Assembly: GCA_947566075.1 (NCBI GenBank)
Contig: CANOIM010000017.1
Coordinates: 1-38,902 of the forward strand
Direction: 5' to 3'
Length of the DNA: 38,902 nt
From: an uncultured Eggerthellaceae bacterium
Lineage (GTDB): Bacteria > Actinomycetota > Coriobacteriia > Coriobacteriales > Eggerthellaceae
Part shown: in pieces, positions 38,854 to 38,902 of the stretch
How positions within the stretch are numbered: position 1 is the first letter of the stretch
Layout of the letters: each line of letters begins with the position of its first letter
Notes under the pieces: generated by a model
Seen by the model: only the letters and a program-made list of their open reading frames with translations
What the model was told of the DNA's origin: nothing
Database searches by the model: none
Made by a program: the position numbers and the translations under genes

Positions 38854-38902
38854 TTGACAAAGCAAACGCAACGCTTGTTGCATTCAGTATGGCAGAGAAC
38901 CA

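Noticed and set aside
1..38902. CRISPR array or intact insertion sequence
   Set aside because: No regularly spaced repeats and no transposase other than the Rpn-type genes; the repeats seen are dispersed palindromes.

Overview
The window looks like a chromosomal segment of a high-GC, obligately anaerobic actinobacterium, most likely class Coriobacteriia (Eggerthella/Slackia-like). This is an inference from gene content: a type III glutamine synthetase, a CmpB-type (PF06541) membrane protein, a rubrerythrin, a PurF homologue starting MGGFFG, a monomeric PurL of about 1280 residues and an ExoIII-DinG helicase fusion. No rRNA, tRNA, CRISPR array or intact insertion sequence is visible.

Layout. 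1-719 is a gene-poor stretch full of hairpins and dispersed repeats, followed by a small unknown gene. 1016-5190 holds a Tat-exported protein divergent from an OmpR-type response regulator and sensor kinase. 5205-14693 holds a repeat doublet, a membrane-anchored unknown protein, a DinG-like helicase with a proofreading exonuclease domain, then purC, a small membrane protein and purL. 14694-17862 is an accessory region: many hairpins, a three-gene low-GC cassette between direct repeats, and an Rpn-type nuclease gene with a conserved leader. 17938-19359 is a redox-looking locus: FMN-binding oxidoreductase and OsmC protein divergent from an HxlR regulator. 19525-25975 runs from a MoaE-like protein through a lipoprotein serpin, lysA, hom and a HAD phosphatase to a CmpB-like membrane protein. 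26022-27145 is rplM-rpsI with a long structured leader and a clear terminator. 27173-34672 holds an SpoU methyltransferase, a PurF homologue lacking the amidotransferase cysteine, type III glutamine synthetase, ilvE, citramalate synthase and a TrpR-like regulator. 34763-38076 holds a Nudix hydrolase, a structured non-coding region, rubrerythrin and an M18 aminopeptidase. A second, truncated Rpn gene with the same leader closes the window.

Themes. Most annotated genes make purines (purC, purL, PurF-like), aspartate-family amino acids (lysA, hom), branched-chain amino acids (ilvE, cimA) or assimilate ammonia (GSIII), with informational genes between them. The unusual material lies between the genes. 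Two REP-like families occur as inverted doublets. Family 1 copies lie against, or inside, gene 3' ends. Family 2 copies frame a cassette of unknown genes. The two Rpn genes share an 88-nt leader that keeps a hairpin over the ribosome binding site and a 17-codon upstream ORF ending at the Rpn start codon. A 280-nt ORF-free region upstream of the Nudix gene folds into serial stems and ends in an intrinsic terminator.

All calls come from reading the sequence without database searches. Family names for well-conserved enzymes are secure. Functions of the small AT-rich genes are unknown.
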